NCBI RefSeq assembly: GCF_006381105.1
Contig: NZ_VDET01000002.1
Span: 1,646,123 to 1,710,122 of the forward strand
Length of the DNA stretch: 64,000 bases
Direction: 5' to 3'
From: Flavicella sediminum
Lineage (GTDB): Bacteria; Bacteroidota; Bacteroidia; Flavobacteriales; Flavobacteriaceae
Shown: in pieces, positions 44,659 to 54,903 of the stretch
Position numbering within the stretch: position 1 is the first letter of the stretch
Layout of the letters: every line of letters starts with the position of its first letter
The notes under the pieces: model-generated
The model's input: the letters and a program-made list of their open reading frames with translations, nothing else
Database searches by the model: none
What the model was told of the DNA's origin: nothing
Translations under genes and position numbers: made by a program

Positions 44659-45909
44659 ATGGAAAATATAGATTTAATAAATTCATTTTCGGAATTTAAA
44701 GATGATAAAAGTATAGACAGGGTAACACTTATGTCTATTTTGGAGGAAGTCTTTAGAGCGGCATTAAAACGTAAATTCGGATCAGATGATAATTTTGATA
44801 TTATCATCAACCCAGATAAAGGAGATTTAGAAATTTGGCGTAATCGTGTTGTTGTAGCCGATGGAATGTCAGAAGATGATAATGAAGAAATTGAGTTGGC
44901 TGAAGCTAGGAAAATTGAACCCGATTTTGAAATTGGTGAAGATGTTTCTGAAGAAGTGAAATTATTTCAATTAGGAAGAAGAGCTATTTTGGCATTACGT
45001 CAAAATTTGATCTCTAAAATATATGAACATGATTCTACAAATATTTTCAAACAATTTAAAGAATTAGAAGGAGATTTGTATTCTGCGGAAGTTCATCATA
45101 TCAAACACAATGCAATTATTTTGTTAGATGATGAAGGAAATGAATTGGTTTTGCCGAAAAGTGAGCAAATTCGTTCTGATTTCTTTAGAAAAGGAGAATC
45201 TGTTAGAGGTGTTATTAAAAGTGTAGAACTTAGAGGTAATAAACCTGTAATTATTCTTTCAAGAACAGCTCCAAGTTTCTTAACAAAATTATTTGAACAA
45301 GAAATTCCTGAAGTCTTTGACGGTTTAATTACTATTGAAGGAGTTGCAAGAATTCCTGGTGAAAAAGCAAAAGTTGCCGTAGATTCTTACGATGATAGAA
45401 TTGATCCAGTCGGAGCTTGTGTTGGTATGAAAGGATCTAGAATTCACGGAATTGTTCGTGAACTAGGAAATGAAAATATTGATGTAATTAACTTTACAAA
45501 AAATACACAACTATTTATTGCAAGAGCTTTAAGTCCAGCAAAAATAGTGTCTATGAATATTCTTCAAGAACCTGTAGATGGAAAGAAAGGACGTGTAAAC
45601 GTGTTTTTAAAACCGGAAGAAGTTTCTAGAGCTATTGGTAGAGGTGGTGTAAATATCCGTTTGGCAAGTGAGCTGACAGGATTTGAAATAGACGTACAAA
45701 GAGAAGGAGTTGAAGACGAAGATGTTGAATTAACTGAATTCTCTGATGAAATCGAAGGATGGGTGATTCAAGAGTTTAAAAACATTGGTTTAGATACGGC
45801 AAGAAGCGTATTGGATAAAGATGTACAAGAACTAGTAAAACGAACAGATTTAGAAGAGGAGACTATTTTAGACGTTCAACGAGTATTAAGGGAAGAATTC
45901 GAAGGATAA
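44659..45909 (+). CDS. nusA: Transcription termination/antitermination factor NusA
   Basis: RNA polymerase-binding factor that modulates pausing, termination and antitermination. The 416 residues contain the N-terminal polymerase-binding domain (1-130), an S1 domain (about 135-200; YSAEVHHIKHNAIIL), KH1 (GVARIPGEKAKVAV, VGACVGMKGSRIHGIV) and KH2 (AIGRGGVNIRLASELTG). It lacks the acidic C-terminal repeats found in proteobacterial NusA, as usual for this phylum. Confidence 0.96.
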   Translation: MENIDLINSFSEFKDDKSIDRVTLMSILEEVFRAALKRKFGSDDNFDIIINPDKGDLEIWRNRVVVADGMSEDDNEEIELAEARKIEPDFEIGEDVSEEVKLFQLGRRAILALRQNLISKIYEHDSTNIFKQFKELEGDLYSAEVHHIKHNAIILLDDEGNELVLPKSEQIRSDFFRKGESVRGVIKSVELRGNKPVIILSRTAPSFLTKLFEQEIPEVFDGLITIEGVARIPGEKAKVAVDSYDDRIDPVGACVGMKGSRIHGIVRELGNENIDVINFTKNTQLFIARALSPAKIVSMNILQEPVDGKKGRVNVFLKPEEVSRAIGRGGVNIRLASELTGFEIDVQREGVEDEDVELTEFSDEIEGWVIQEFKNIGLDTARSVLDKDVQELVKRTDLEEETILDVQRVLREEFEG

Positions 45910-45945
45910 TCTCTAAAAAAAATAAAATTAAGTTTAGACATAGAT

Positions 45946-48798
45946 ATGGCTGAAAACAAAACAATACGACTAAACAAAGTCTTAAGAGAACTAAACATTT
46001 CATTAGACAGGGCTGTAGAGCATCTGTCCAAAAATGGAATTGAGGTTGAGGCACGTCCTACTACCAAAATTTCTAATGACATTTATGAAGTTTTGTTAGA
46101 TGGTTTTCAGACGGATAAAAATAAGAAAGCTGCTTCTAAGGAAGTAGGTGAAGAGAAGAAGAAAGAGAAAGAAGAGCTTCGCTTAGCACAAGAAGCTGTT
46201 CTTGAAAAGAAACGTCAAGAGGAAGAAAGCCGTAAAGAAGTTTTAAGAGCAAAAGCTGAAAAGCTTGAGATTAAAACAGTCGGTAAAATCGATATCAAAA
46301 CTGGGAAACCAGAATTGCCAAAGGTAGAGTCTCCTAAAGCGGAAGCCCTAAAAGAGGAAACTCCAAAGGTTGAAGCTCCTAAAACAGAAACTCCACAAGC
46401 AGAAGAAACGAAAGTTGAAGCTGTAAAAGAGGTGAAAGTTGAAGAGACGGTTAAGGAAAAAATTCCAGCAAAAGTGGAAGCAGAGAAAAAAGAAAGTCCA
46501 AAAGTTTCTGGGCCAGTTACTCCTGCAAAACCTATCGCAGTAAAACCTATTGATCAAGCACAAGAATTTGTAGCTGCTAAACCTCAAGCTCCAAAAAAGC
46601 AAGAGCCAAAAGTAGAAGTAAATCCTGAAGAAGCTGAAAAATTAACGACGCAGTACAAAAAATTAGACGGGCCTAAGTTAACAGGTACCGTTATTGATTT
46701 GAAGCAATTTGAGCGTCCGAAGAAGAAAAAAGAAGATCCTAAAGCAGCGGCTTCAAAAACAAAAAGAAAGAGAATTGTAAAACCTGCGAACCCTGGACAA
46801 AGAAGACCGGGTGGACAAGGTGGCGCAAGAACTCCATTTAATAAAGGGAAAGGAAGAGGTCGTCCGGCACCAGCAGTTAAAAAAGAAGAACCAACTGAAG
46901 CAGAAGTACAAAAACAAGTACGTGAAACTTTGGAAAGATTACAAGGAAAATCTTCTAAGAACAAAGGAGCAAAGTACCGTAGAGATAAAAGAGATTTACA
47001 CCGTCAACAATCTGACATCGATCAGGAGTTAGCGGCTCAAGATAGTAAAATATTAAAAGTAACAGAATTTGTTACTGTAGGTGAAGTTGCTACCATGATG
47101 GAAGTTTCTCCAACTCAAATTATTTCAGCGTGTATGACACTTGGAATGATGGTAACAATGAATCAAAGGTTAGATGCTGAAACAATTACAATTGTAGCAG
47201 ATGAATTTAACTATTCTGTTGAGTTTATTGGAGCTGAAGTTGAAGAGTCTATTATAGAAGAAGAAGATGCTGAAGAAGACTTGACAACAAGAGCACCTAT
47301 TATTACGGTAATGGGACATGTAGATCACGGTAAAACATCTTTATTGGATTATGTGCGTAAAGCAAACGTAATCGCTGGTGAGTCTGGTGGAATTACACAA
47401 CATATTGGTGCGTATTCTGTAAGATTAGCGGATGGGCAAAGAATAGCCTTTTTAGATACTCCAGGTCACGAGGCCTTTACAGCCATGAGAGCACGTGGTG
47501 CACAGGTTACCGATTTAGTAATTATTGTAATTGCAGCGGATGATGATGTAATGCCACAAACAAAAGAAGCAATCAGTCATGCACAAGCAGCTGGAGTTCC
47601 TATTGTATTTGCCATCAATAAAATTGACCGTCCAGCAGCAAATCCTGATAATGTGAAGCAACAATTAGCTTCTATGGATTTATTAGTTGAAGACTGGGGA
47701 GGTAAAATTCAATCACATGATATCTCTGCTAAAACTGGACAAGGTGTTGATGAATTGTTAGAAAAAGTATTATTAGAAGCTGAAATCTTAGATTTAAAAG
47801 CGAATTCTAATAAGAGAGCCTCTGGTACAGTAGTGGAAGCATTATTAGATAAAGGTAGAGGATATGTATCTACAATTATGGTACAAACAGGTACTTTAAA
47901 AATTGGAGATTATGTATTGGCCGGAAGACATAGTGGTAAAGTAAGAGCTATGTTCGACGAAAGAGGAAATAACTTAAAAGAAGCTGGACCTTCTACACCG
48001 GTATCATTACTTGGTTTAGATGGAGCGCCTCAAGCAGGTGATAAATTCAACGTATTTGAAGACGAAAGAGAGGCAAAACAAATTGCAACAAAACGTTCTC
48101 AATTACAAAGAGAGCAATCTGTAAGAACTCAGAAACATATTACTTTAGATGAGATTGGAAGAAGAATTGCATTGGGTGACTTTAAAGAATTGAACATTAT
48201 CTTGAAAGGGGATGTGGATGGTTCTGTAGAAGCCTTAACCGATTCATTCCAAAAATTATCTACGGAAGAAATTCAAGTAAATATTGTGCATAAAGGAGTT
48301 GGTGCAATTACAGAATCTGATGTGTTATTAGCTTCTGCTTCTGATGCAATTGTAATCGGATTTAATGTACGTCCTTCTGGAAATGCAAGAATAATTGCAG
48401 ATACGGAAGAAGTTGATATCAGAATGTATTCTATTATATATGATGCAATCAACGACTTGAAAGATGCAATGGAAGGAATGTTGTCTCCAGATATGAAAGA
48501 GGAGATTACAGGTACTGCTGAAATTAGAGAAGTATACAAAATTTCTAAAGTAGGTAACATTGCAGGATCTATGGTCTTGACAGGTAAAATCTTTAGAGAT
48601 TCACAATTACGTGTAATACGTGATAGTATAGTGGTCTTTACTGGAGAATTTGCAGCTTTAAAACGTTTCAAAGATGATGCGAAGGAGGTAGCTAAAGGTT
48701 ACGATTGTGGTATGCAAATTAAAGGATACAACGATATTAAAATTGGAGATATCATTGAATCATTCCATGAAGTTGCAGTGAAGAAAAAATTGAAATAA
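45946..48798 (+). CDS. infB: Translation initiation factor IF-2
   Basis: GTPase that places initiator tRNA on the ribosome, 950 residues. After a short helical N-terminal domain there is a long Lys/Glu/Pro/Ala-rich linker (about 60-340) with many PKVE/PKAE-type repeats. The G domain has [31 protein letters not shown] and NKIDRP. Domains II-IV follow, ending EVAVKKKLK. The linker length is variable in the family and typical of Flavobacteriia. It starts 36 nt after nusA and ends at a strong terminator. Confidence 0.97.
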   Translation: MAENKTIRLNKVLRELNISLDRAVEHLSKNGIEVEARPTTKISNDIYEVLLDGFQTDKNKKAASKEVGEEKKKEKEELRLAQEAVLEKKRQEEESRKEVLRAKAEKLEIKTVGKIDIKTGKPELPKVESPKAEALKEETPKVEAPKTETPQAEETKVEAVKEVKVEETVKEKIPAKVEAEKKESPKVSGPVTPAKPIAVKPIDQAQEFVAAKPQAPKKQEPKVEVNPEEAEKLTTQYKKLDGPKLTGTVIDLKQFERPKKKKEDPKAAASKTKRKRIVKPANPGQRRPGGQGGARTPFNKGKGRGRPAPAVKKEEPTEAEVQKQVRETLERLQGKSSKNKGAKYRRDKRDLHRQQSDIDQELAAQDSKILKVTEFVTVGEVATMMEVSPTQIISACMTLGMMVTMNQRLDAETITIVADEFNYSVEFIGAEVEESIIEEEDAEEDLTTRAPIITVMGHVDHGKTSLLDYVRKANVIAGESGGITQHIGAYSVRLADGQRIAFLDTPGHEAFTAMRARGAQVTDLVIIVIAADDDVMPQTKEAISHAQAAGVPIVFAINKIDRPAANPDNVKQQLASMDLLVEDWGGKIQSHDISAKTGQGVDELLEKVLLEAEILDLKANSNKRASGTVVEALLDKGRGYVSTIMVQTGTLKIGDYVLAGRHSGKVRAMFDERGNNLKEAGPSTPVSLLGLDGAPQAGDKFNVFEDEREAKQIATKRSQLQREQSVRTQKHITLDEIGRRIALGDFKELNIILKGDVDGSVEALTDSFQKLSTEEIQVNIVHKGVGAITESDVLLASASDAIVIGFNVRPSGNARIIADTEEVDIRMYSIIYDAINDLKDAMEGMLSPDMKEEITGTAEIREVYKISKVGNIAGSMVLTGKIFRDSQLRVIRDSIVVFTGEFAALKRFKDDAKEVAKGYDCGMQIKGYNDIKIGDIIESFHEVAVKKKLK

Positions 48799-48830
48799 AT
48801 AGAGCAAACGACTCATTTCAGTTATATAAT

Positions 48831-48865
48831 AAAAAAACTCATTAGATTTTCTAATGAGTTTTTTT
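48831..48865 (+). terminator. Terminator after infB
   Basis: AACTCATTAG pairs with CTAATGAGTT across a five-base loop and is flanked by A and T runs. Confidence 0.93.
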
Positions 48866-49082
48866 ATGTTTTCTAAGTATAGAAAGTAGGTAGATTGTGG
48901 TCTTTTGATTAGGCTATAGGAATAACGAAATACTTCAATTGTTAGCTAGTTGTATAAGCATTTATTTGTTGTGAATACTAGTTAAAAGGACATCTTTAAG
49001 TATGTGAAAACAATTCATTGGACTATTTACTCCTTGGTTAAAAGTGTCTATTAGGTGATCCATAATAGATTTTGACAAAAAG

Positions 49083-49117
49083 AAAAATGCTCATTAGGAT
49101 TCCTAATGAGCATTTTT
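49083..49117 (-). terminator. Terminator after GH16
   Basis: AAAAATGCTCATTAGG pairs perfectly with CCTAATGAGCATTTTT across a three-base loop. It would work on either strand. Its stem shares CTCATTAG with the infB terminator. Confidence 0.9.
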
Positions 49118-49133
49118 ATAAAATAGGGAGTTG

Positions 49134-50015
49134 TTATTTTGTCAGTCTCCAAACTCGTACCCAATCATAAGACGTTGTTCTTTCTTTTTCGTTACCAGTC
49201 ATTCCTCCATCTGCAGGTACTGGATTCCAATCATAGGTTTCTACCACCATTCTTAAATGCATTGGAATGTCAAAGTCGGCAGGTGGTGTTACTGTTTTTA
49301 TAAGTTTTCCATCCAAGAAAAACTGTACTTCGGTTTTACTTTTCCACCAAGCTCCATAGGTATGATAATCATCATAAACTTTTCCTGAGTCTAAATTTTG
49401 GTTAACTCCAGCAGTTGCTTTTGCATAATCACAACCTTCAGGTATATTTCTGCTATGTGTGTTGGCATGCATGGATTGGTCAAAATTTTGAGCGAATGGT
49501 TTTTTGTTATTTATTTCTCCAACACATTCTTGAATATCCAATTCCACAGTTCTTTTGTCACAACCACTTAGATTTTTTCCTTCATTAATTAACCAGAAAG
49601 TTGAAGACATAAAGGTTTTGTTAGCTTTCATTCTACATTCGTAATAACCATAAGTCAATGATTCAGTAGAACCAACATAACCACCACCATGGGTAAATAC
49701 CTTATTGTGTTTTGTAATGGGGGCTGGAAGTTTGTATGCTGTTATGTGCAAAGAACCATTTTTTACACTTATATTGTCTTCCATAAACAAACCGGGTGCT
49801 CTCCCGATCCATCCACCTGAAGTGAGCCATTTGCTAGGGTCCAATCTTTTTTTGTTAAATTCATCCGACATGTTTTTGACCAATTTCCATTTTTTTCCTT
49901 CAAGGTTAGGAGCTTGTCCGTCGGCAAAGCTGGGAGCTTTTTGAGCCGTTATACTACTTGATATTGCGAAGAGGAGTACCGTTACTGTTCTAAGAAAAAG
50001 TTTACTATAATTCAT
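49134..50015 (-). CDS. GH16 glycoside hydrolase (agarase/porphyranase type), secreted
   Basis: Endo-acting beta-glycanase with a jelly-roll fold, 293 residues, with a signal peptide ending SITAQ. The catalytic motif ExDxxE reads VELDIQE (E158, D160, E163). It is preceded by YGYYECRMKANKTFMSSTFWL and followed by HTYGAWWKSKTEVQFFLDGK and MVVETYDW, in the order seen in beta-agarases and porphyranases. It has no CBM, T9SS domain or neighbouring PUL genes, so it is probably periplasmic or released. The ATG at 50015 starts the signal peptide; an upstream TTG is less likely. Substrate is not certain. Confidence 0.84.
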   Translation of the reverse strand: MNYSKLFLRTVTVLLFAISSSITAQKAPSFADGQAPNLEGKKWKLVKNMSDEFNKKRLDPSKWLTSGGWIGRAPGLFMEDNISVKNGSLHITAYKLPAPITKHNKVFTHGGGYVGSTESLTYGYYECRMKANKTFMSSTFWLINEGKNLSGCDKRTVELDIQECVGEINNKKPFAQNFDQSMHANTHSRNIPEGCDYAKATAGVNQNLDSGKVYDDYHTYGAWWKSKTEVQFFLDGKLIKTVTPPADFDIPMHLRMVVETYDWNPVPADGGMTGNEKERTTSYDWVRVWRLTK

Positions 50016-50182
50016 ATGATGCGTTTTTAAATTCAAAAGTAAATGTACTTAGATACAACTTTTTCAAACAGAAGATATGTCTTATTCACTAACACGAATG
50101 AGTTGTTATGATTAGAAACGTGATAGCTTATAGCTGGTTGAGTAATAACAATAATTAACCTTGGTTTTTAGGAAGCTTGTGT

Positions 50183-50190
50183 TATTTTTG
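50183..50190 (+). promoter_or_regulatory. Predicted promoter of the single-heme cytochrome c
   Basis: TATTTTTG matches TAnnTTTG, with TTG at 50161-50163 a further 19 nt upstream. The leader would be about 20 nt. Confidence 0.75.
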
Positions 50191-50215
50191 TTGTGGATTA
50201 CGTAAAAGAAGCACT

Positions 50216-50578
50216 ATGAATAGGAAAAGTAAAAAAAGAGGTATTGCATTGTTTTTGGTATTGTCAAGTTTTTGTTTTTCAGGAAACTCACAAACAAACA
50301 TTAAAGCCGGAAAAGGATTGTTCAACGCAAACTGCGTTGCTTGTCATCGTTTGGATAAAAAATTAATTGGTCCTGCACTAATTGAAAGTACCGAAAAACG
50401 AACATTTTCTTGGTTTAAAGAATTTGTTTCAGACAATGCTAAAATGAGAGCGAAAGGAGACAAGGAAGCCTTGGCTATTTTCAAGGCATTTAATGGAATT
50501 CCAATGCCTGCTTATCCACAATTTTCAGAGAAAGACATGGCAAATATATATGCATATATCAAATCTGAAAAAAAATAA
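50216..50578 (+). CDS. Single-heme cytochrome c, ActA-domain-like
   Basis: Exported electron carrier of 120 residues. The signal peptide ends near GNSQ. One heme site, CVACH, lies in AGKGLFNANCVACHRLDKK, with GPAL after it and the likely sixth ligand Met in GIPMPAYP. It resembles the N-terminal domain of ActA at 59655 almost residue for residue around the heme, including LFNANC.ACH.LDKKL.GPAL and the PM.A.PQ.S segment. It probably came from a duplication and may shuttle electrons at complex III. The ATG at 50216 is preferred because the reading frame upstream overlaps the promoter. Confidence 0.85.
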   Translation: MNRKSKKRGIALFLVLSSFCFSGNSQTNIKAGKGLFNANCVACHRLDKKLIGPALIESTEKRTFSWFKEFVSDNAKMRAKGDKEALAIFKAFNGIPMPAYPQFSEKDMANIYAYIKSEKK

Positions 50579-50623
50579 ATTATTGATTTCGTTTTTTTTA
50601 AAAAAATAGAATTAATCAATCCT

Positions 50624-51652
50624 TTAGCTTTTTGTAGATTCTCTTTTGATCAGTTCGGTTTCTAAGGTGATAATTTTTGGCTCCTTAGGTTTTTTATTTT
50701 TGATGGCTTTTATTTCTTTATACAATTGTTTAAAAGCGGTTTTTCCCATTTGATATCCTGGCTGATCTATGGTTGTTAGTGTTGGTGATATGACGGAGGA
50801 CATAAACCAATTACTAAATCCAACAATATTTATATCTTCTGGAATTTTAACTCCTTGTTTGTTAAATTCTGTCATGGCACCTATGGCAACTAAATCGGTA
50901 TTGATAAATATACCATCTACATCGGAATGATCTTTTAATAATTTTTTAGCATTTGTTTTTCCTTCTTCAAAACTCATGTCACCACATTCGCATATATAAA
51001 CTAAAGAGGGATCGTAGGGTAAATTGTGATCCAACAGTGCTTTTTTATATCCTAAAAAGCGGTCGATAGAATTTTGTGGTAAAAGAGCTCCTCTAAAATG
51101 TGCAATTCGTTTGCAACCAATATCAATTAAATGCTTTGTTGCGGTATATGCAGCTTTGCGATCGTCAATAATAACTTTGGAACATTTTACAATTTTAGCA
51201 ATTTTGTCAAACATCACCAAAGGTTTGTCTTGGGCTAAGACTTCATTTATATGGTCAAATTTTGCGGTTTCGTTGGCCAAGGAAATTAGGATGCCATCTA
51301 CTCGTTGACTTAATAGTAAATCAATCTGTTTTTTTTCTAAGTCGTAAGATTCATCCGATTGAAGTATGATTACCAAATAGCCTTTTTTTTCTGCTTGTGA
51401 TATAATTCCTTTAATCACACTTGAAAAGAAATGGTGTACAATCACTGGAATAATCAAACCGATGGTTTTCGATTCTTTGGTTCTTAAATTTACGGCGAAA
51501 GAATTTGGTTTGTAATTTAGCATAGATGCTGTTTCTCTTACCAACTTCCTCGTTTTTTTACTAACATCTGGATAGTCTTTTAAGGCTTTTGAAACGGTAG
51601 TTATAGAAATATTTAATTGTTCCGCAATTTCTTTTAAGGTAACAGGTTTCAT
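50624..51652 (-). CDS. LacI-family transcriptional regulator
   Basis: Sugar-responsive repressor of 342 residues. The DNA-binding helix-turn-helix and hinge are at 1-60 (VTLKEIAEQLNISITTVSKA, YKPNSFAVNLRTKESKTIG). A periplasmic-binding-protein-like effector domain follows (IGLIIPVIVHHFFSSVIKGI, DGILISLAN, DGIFINTDLVAIGAM). It is divergent from the TonB receptor gene, and two perfect palindromes typical of LacI operators lie between them. It very likely controls its own gene and the sucrose-type operon, with the effector being that sugar or a derivative. Confidence 0.93.
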   Translation of the reverse strand: MKPVTLKEIAEQLNISITTVSKALKDYPDVSKKTRKLVRETASMLNYKPNSFAVNLRTKESKTIGLIIPVIVHHFFSSVIKGIISQAEKKGYLVIILQSDESYDLEKKQIDLLLSQRVDGILISLANETAKFDHINEVLAQDKPLVMFDKIAKIVKCSKVIIDDRKAAYTATKHLIDIGCKRIAHFRGALLPQNSIDRFLGYKKALLDHNLPYDPSLVYICECGDMSFEEGKTNAKKLLKDHSDVDGIFINTDLVAIGAMTEFNKQGVKIPEDINIVGFSNWFMSSVISPTLTTIDQPGYQMGKTAFKQLYKEIKAIKNKKPKEPKIITLETELIKRESTKS

Positions 51653-51699
51653 TTTTTTGTTTAGAATTGGTTTGGTTAAATATAAGTAAAAAAGTGTTT

Positions 51700-51713
51700 C
51701 GAAAACGTTTTCG
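51700..51713. promoter_or_regulatory. LacI-type operator O1
   Basis: Perfect 14-bp palindrome CGAAAACGTTTTCG with the central CG typical of LacI/GalR sites. It is 48 nt upstream of the regulator start. Confidence 0.88.
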
Positions 51714-51720
51714 TTACTTT

Positions 51721-51734
51721 CGAAAACGTTTTCG
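51721..51734. promoter_or_regulatory. LacI-type operator O2
   Basis: An exact copy of O1. The centres are 21 bp apart, two helical turns, so two dimers would bind the same DNA face. It is 91 nt upstream of the TonB receptor start. Confidence 0.88.
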
Positions 51735-51824
51735 ATAATATAATTGCTACATTAACATGTTGTTAAATATAAATTAGCTAAAAATTAACTAAATAATTTA
51801 TTGATTAACTAAAATTTAAACGAA

Positions 51825-54449
51825 ATGAATTCTATTAAACAAAGTGGATTTTTATTGATTATGATGCTTCTTACAGCAACTGGCCTTGTGGCGCAATCAA
51901 TATCAGGAAATGTGAAAGACGAGACAGGTACACCTATACCCGGTGTAAATGTAATTTTAGATGGAACGATTAAAGGGGCGGTTTCAGATTTTGATGGTAA
52001 TTATACGATTTCAAATATTGAAAACGGGACCTATACTTTAACCGCAACTTTTGTTGGTTTTGCAAATGTTTCAAAAAGTGTAAGCATACAAGATGCCAAT
52101 GTAACCATGAATATAGTAATGTCTGAAGATGCTGAATCGTTGGATGAAATTATTGTGACTGGTGTTGTAAATCCAAAGTCTAAATTAGAATCAAGTATTT
52201 CTGTTTCTACCATGAACGCTTCCTTAATTGAACAGGCATCTCCAAGAAGTTCTGGTGAACTTTTTAGAAATGTACCAGGTATCCGAGCAGAATCTTCAGG
52301 TGGTGAAGGAAATGCGAATTTTAATGTTCGTGGTGTTCCTGTTTCTTCTGGAGGATCTAGATATTTTCAAATTCAAGAAGATGGATTGCCATTGAATTTA
52401 TTTGGAGATACTTCTTTTGGAAATGCAGATAATTTTTTAAGAATTGATTCAAATATTGGTAGAGTGGAAGCAATTAGAGGTGGTTCTGCATCTACACAAA
52501 CTTCTAACGGACCAGCAGGTATCATTAATATGATTAGTAAAACTGGTACTACAGAAGGTGGTTCTATAGGAACAACTTTTGGTTTGGACTACGAAACGAA
52601 TAGATTAGATTTTGAATATGGTACACCTATAGGTGATGGTTTGTCTTACCATATTGGTGGATTTATGAGAACAGGTGAAGGACCAAGAAATATTGGTTAC
52701 CAAGGAAATAAAGGAGGGCAAATTAAAGCCAACTTAACCAAAAGGTTTGAAAATGGTTATGTGCGTACTTATGTAAAGTATTTAAACGACAAATCAGTGA
52801 TGTATTTACCAATGCCAATGTTGTTAGAAGGAGATAATTCAAATCCTACCTATTCTAATTTACCAGGTTTTGATATTACTTCTGATGCGACTCATTCTGC
52901 TTATTTACAACAAAGTGCTGGAACATCTCCTTTTGATGGATCGAGACATGTAAATGACGTAAGAAGTGGTAATAATCCTATTTCAAAATCTATTGGAGCA
53001 GAGTTTTCTTTTGACTTACCAAATGATTTTAAAGTAACGGGTAAAGCTAGATATTCTAATAATAGTGGAGAATGGGTTGCCCCATTTACAGCAGGTGTTG
53101 GTACGGTTTCTGAAATGGAAACTTTGGCAAGAGATGCCTCTGGAGCAACAGGATCTTTAGTGTATTCTGATGGAGCAAGAGAAGCTTTTGCACCTTCAAA
53201 TGGATTGGCACAAGTTATTCATATGTTTGATGTTACGGTTGATGATTTAAGTAACTTTTTCAGTGATGTGAAAATTAGCAAGAAAATTAATGACAATGTT
53301 GGAATTACAGCAGGTTTGTTTACAGCAACTCAAAACACGAAAATAGGATGGCAATGGAATTCTTTTTTATCGGAAGTAAAAGGAGGTGGAGAAGCAAGAT
53401 TAGCTGATTTTGATGGCTATTCTAGAAATGGTCAGTTTTCTTATGGAACACCAGTTTGGGGTAACTGTTGTCAACGTAAATACAATACAGTCCATAATGT
53501 AAATTCACCTTATGTTGGTGTAGATGCAAATATAAACGAGAAGTTAAACTTTGATGGTAGTATTCGTTTTGAAAATGTAAGTGTAAATGGAAACATTCAA
53601 GGAGGACCTACAAGTCAAGGTAATTTTGATTATGATGGAAATGGAACGATAGAAGGTATTGAAGAAAGTGTTCCTCTTGTTCTTGGTAATGCAGGACAAA
53701 TAGTAAATGATGATTATAATTTTATTTCGTATTCTGCAGGTCTTAATTATAAATTTAATGAGGGTACAGCAATGTTTGCTAGATATAGTGCAGGTGCTTC
53801 TGGAAGGGCTGCAGATAGAAATTCTTATGGAATTGATGGTTTGGCAGATGTTCAGTACGATGAATTGTCACAACTAGAAGTTGGTTACAAGACAAGACTT
53901 TCAAACGGAGTTTTAAACCTTACCGGTTTTATGAGTAATACAAATGAAGGAGTTAGTAATGAATTGAATAGAACAGTTGGTAATCCATTTAAAGCTTTAG
54001 GTTTGGAGGCTGAAACGGCTTTGTCTTTTGGAGATAATTTATCATTAAATGGTTCTTTTACTTGGACAAAAGCAGAAATTGATGGAGGTGACAACAAAGG
54101 AAATACACCAAGAAGACAAGCGGAGTTGGTTTACAATATCTCTCCTAGGTATAACTTTGGTGAAAACAAAGAACACAGTGTGGCACTAAGTGCATTGGGT
54201 ACGTCTAAATCGTATGCGCAAGATGACAATACTTTGGTAATGCCTGCCTACACTTACTTTAACTTAATTGGTAGAGCTGGGTTAACAAAAGGACTTTCAG
54301 TAGTGTTAAGTGTGAACAATATTTTTGATGCAGTTGGAATTACAGAGGTTGAAGGAAACGGAGATGGAGCTTACGGAGCAAATCGTTTGGTAAGAGCAAG
54401 ATCAATTAGTGGTCGTTCTTCTACCTTGTCTTTACAATATAAGTTTTAA
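51825..54449 (+). CDS. TonB-dependent receptor of the sucrose-type operon
   Basis: Outer-membrane transporter of 874 residues. The signal peptide ends LVAQ. A carboxypeptidase-regulatory-like domain follows (SISGNVKDETGTPIPGVNVI), then a TonB-box-like SLDEIIVTGV, the plug (IEAIRGG-like VEAIRGGSASTQTSNGPAGII) and the barrel ending LSLQYKF. It is shorter than SusC proteins, and no SusD partner is encoded nearby, so it belongs to the classical receptor type for small ligands. As first gene after the LacI operators it probably brings in sucrose or a related sugar. Confidence 0.92.
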   Translation: MNSIKQSGFLLIMMLLTATGLVAQSISGNVKDETGTPIPGVNVILDGTIKGAVSDFDGNYTISNIENGTYTLTATFVGFANVSKSVSIQDANVTMNIVMSEDAESLDEIIVTGVVNPKSKLESSISVSTMNASLIEQASPRSSGELFRNVPGIRAESSGGEGNANFNVRGVPVSSGGSRYFQIQEDGLPLNLFGDTSFGNADNFLRIDSNIGRVEAIRGGSASTQTSNGPAGIINMISKTGTTEGGSIGTTFGLDYETNRLDFEYGTPIGDGLSYHIGGFMRTGEGPRNIGYQGNKGGQIKANLTKRFENGYVRTYVKYLNDKSVMYLPMPMLLEGDNSNPTYSNLPGFDITSDATHSAYLQQSAGTSPFDGSRHVNDVRSGNNPISKSIGAEFSFDLPNDFKVTGKARYSNNSGEWVAPFTAGVGTVSEMETLARDASGATGSLVYSDGAREAFAPSNGLAQVIHMFDVTVDDLSNFFSDVKISKKINDNVGITAGLFTATQNTKIGWQWNSFLSEVKGGGEARLADFDGYSRNGQFSYGTPVWGNCCQRKYNTVHNVNSPYVGVDANINEKLNFDGSIRFENVSVNGNIQGGPTSQGNFDYDGNGTIEGIEESVPLVLGNAGQIVNDDYNFISYSAGLNYKFNEGTAMFARYSAGASGRAADRNSYGIDGLADVQYDELSQLEVGYKTRLSNGVLNLTGFMSNTNEGVSNELNRTVGNPFKALGLEAETALSFGDNLSLNGSFTWTKAEIDGGDNKGNTPRRQAELVYNISPRYNFGENKEHSVALSALGTSKSYAQDDNTLVMPAYTYFNLIGRAGLTKGLSVVLSVNNIFDAVGITEVEGNGDGAYGANRLVRARSISGRSSTLSLQYKF

Positions 54450-54539
54450 GTTTAGATTGGTTTTATATTGTTAGCAAAAGGGTTGGGGTTACGCACTAAC
54501 TTCCAGCCCTTTTTTAATTCACTTTTTTATTTCTAAATT

Positions 54540-54893
54540 ATGAGAGCACTTATTTTTTCAGTACTATTAGTACTAGCCTTTACAAACATTAGTTATGGTC
54601 AAGTAGCAAGTTCTACTTCTTTAACAGAAAAAAAAGAAACCAAAAAAATGATTGTATATGGAAGTGATACTTGTCACTACTGTCTAGATGCAAAGGCTTA
54701 TTTAAAAGAAAGAAAAATTGATTTTATTTATTACGATGTCGATTTAAATTTAGTGAAGCAAAGAGAAATGTTGGTCAAATTGCAAAAAGCAGGTATTTCT
54801 GTAGATAATTTGTCTTTACCTGTTGTAGATTTACAAGGTAAAATGCTAATGAACGGTGCTAATTTTGAAGCGTTTCTTAAAAAATTAAACTAA
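54540..54893 (+). CDS. Exported glutaredoxin-like protein
   Basis: A 117-residue protein with a signal peptide (ending SYGQ) and a glutaredoxin fold: MIVYGSDTCHYCLDAKAYLKE with the CHYC redox pair, then IYYDVDLN, then LPVVDLQGKMLMNG. Glutaredoxins are normally cytoplasmic, so the signal peptide is unusual. It sits between the receptor and the sugar transporter, 91 nt after the first and 10 nt before the second, so it should be induced with them. Its link to sugar use is unclear. Confidence 0.8.
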   Translation: MRALIFSVLLVLAFTNISYGQVASSTSLTEKKETKKMIVYGSDTCHYCLDAKAYLKERKIDFIYYDVDLNLVKQREMLVKLQKAGISVDNLSLPVVDLQGKMLMNGANFEAFLKKLN

Positions 54894-54903
54894 AAAAATA
54901 CAG

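Larger units (their letters stand above)
48799..49133. other. 335-nt gap between infB and GH16
   Basis: It holds the infB terminator at 48831-48865 and the GH16 terminator at 49083-49117, and otherwise AT-rich sequence with no reading frame or RNA gene I can support. Confidence 0.7.

Noticed and set aside
46300-46500. Short tandem-like repeats resembling a repeat array
   Set aside because: They are codon-level repeats of the PKVE/PKAE linker of IF-2, in frame, with no spacers; not CRISPR.
46348-46964. Antisense reading frames rich in Phe and Leu opposite infB
   Set aside because: They mirror the Lys/Glu/Pro-rich linker of IF-2 and have no start context or family features.
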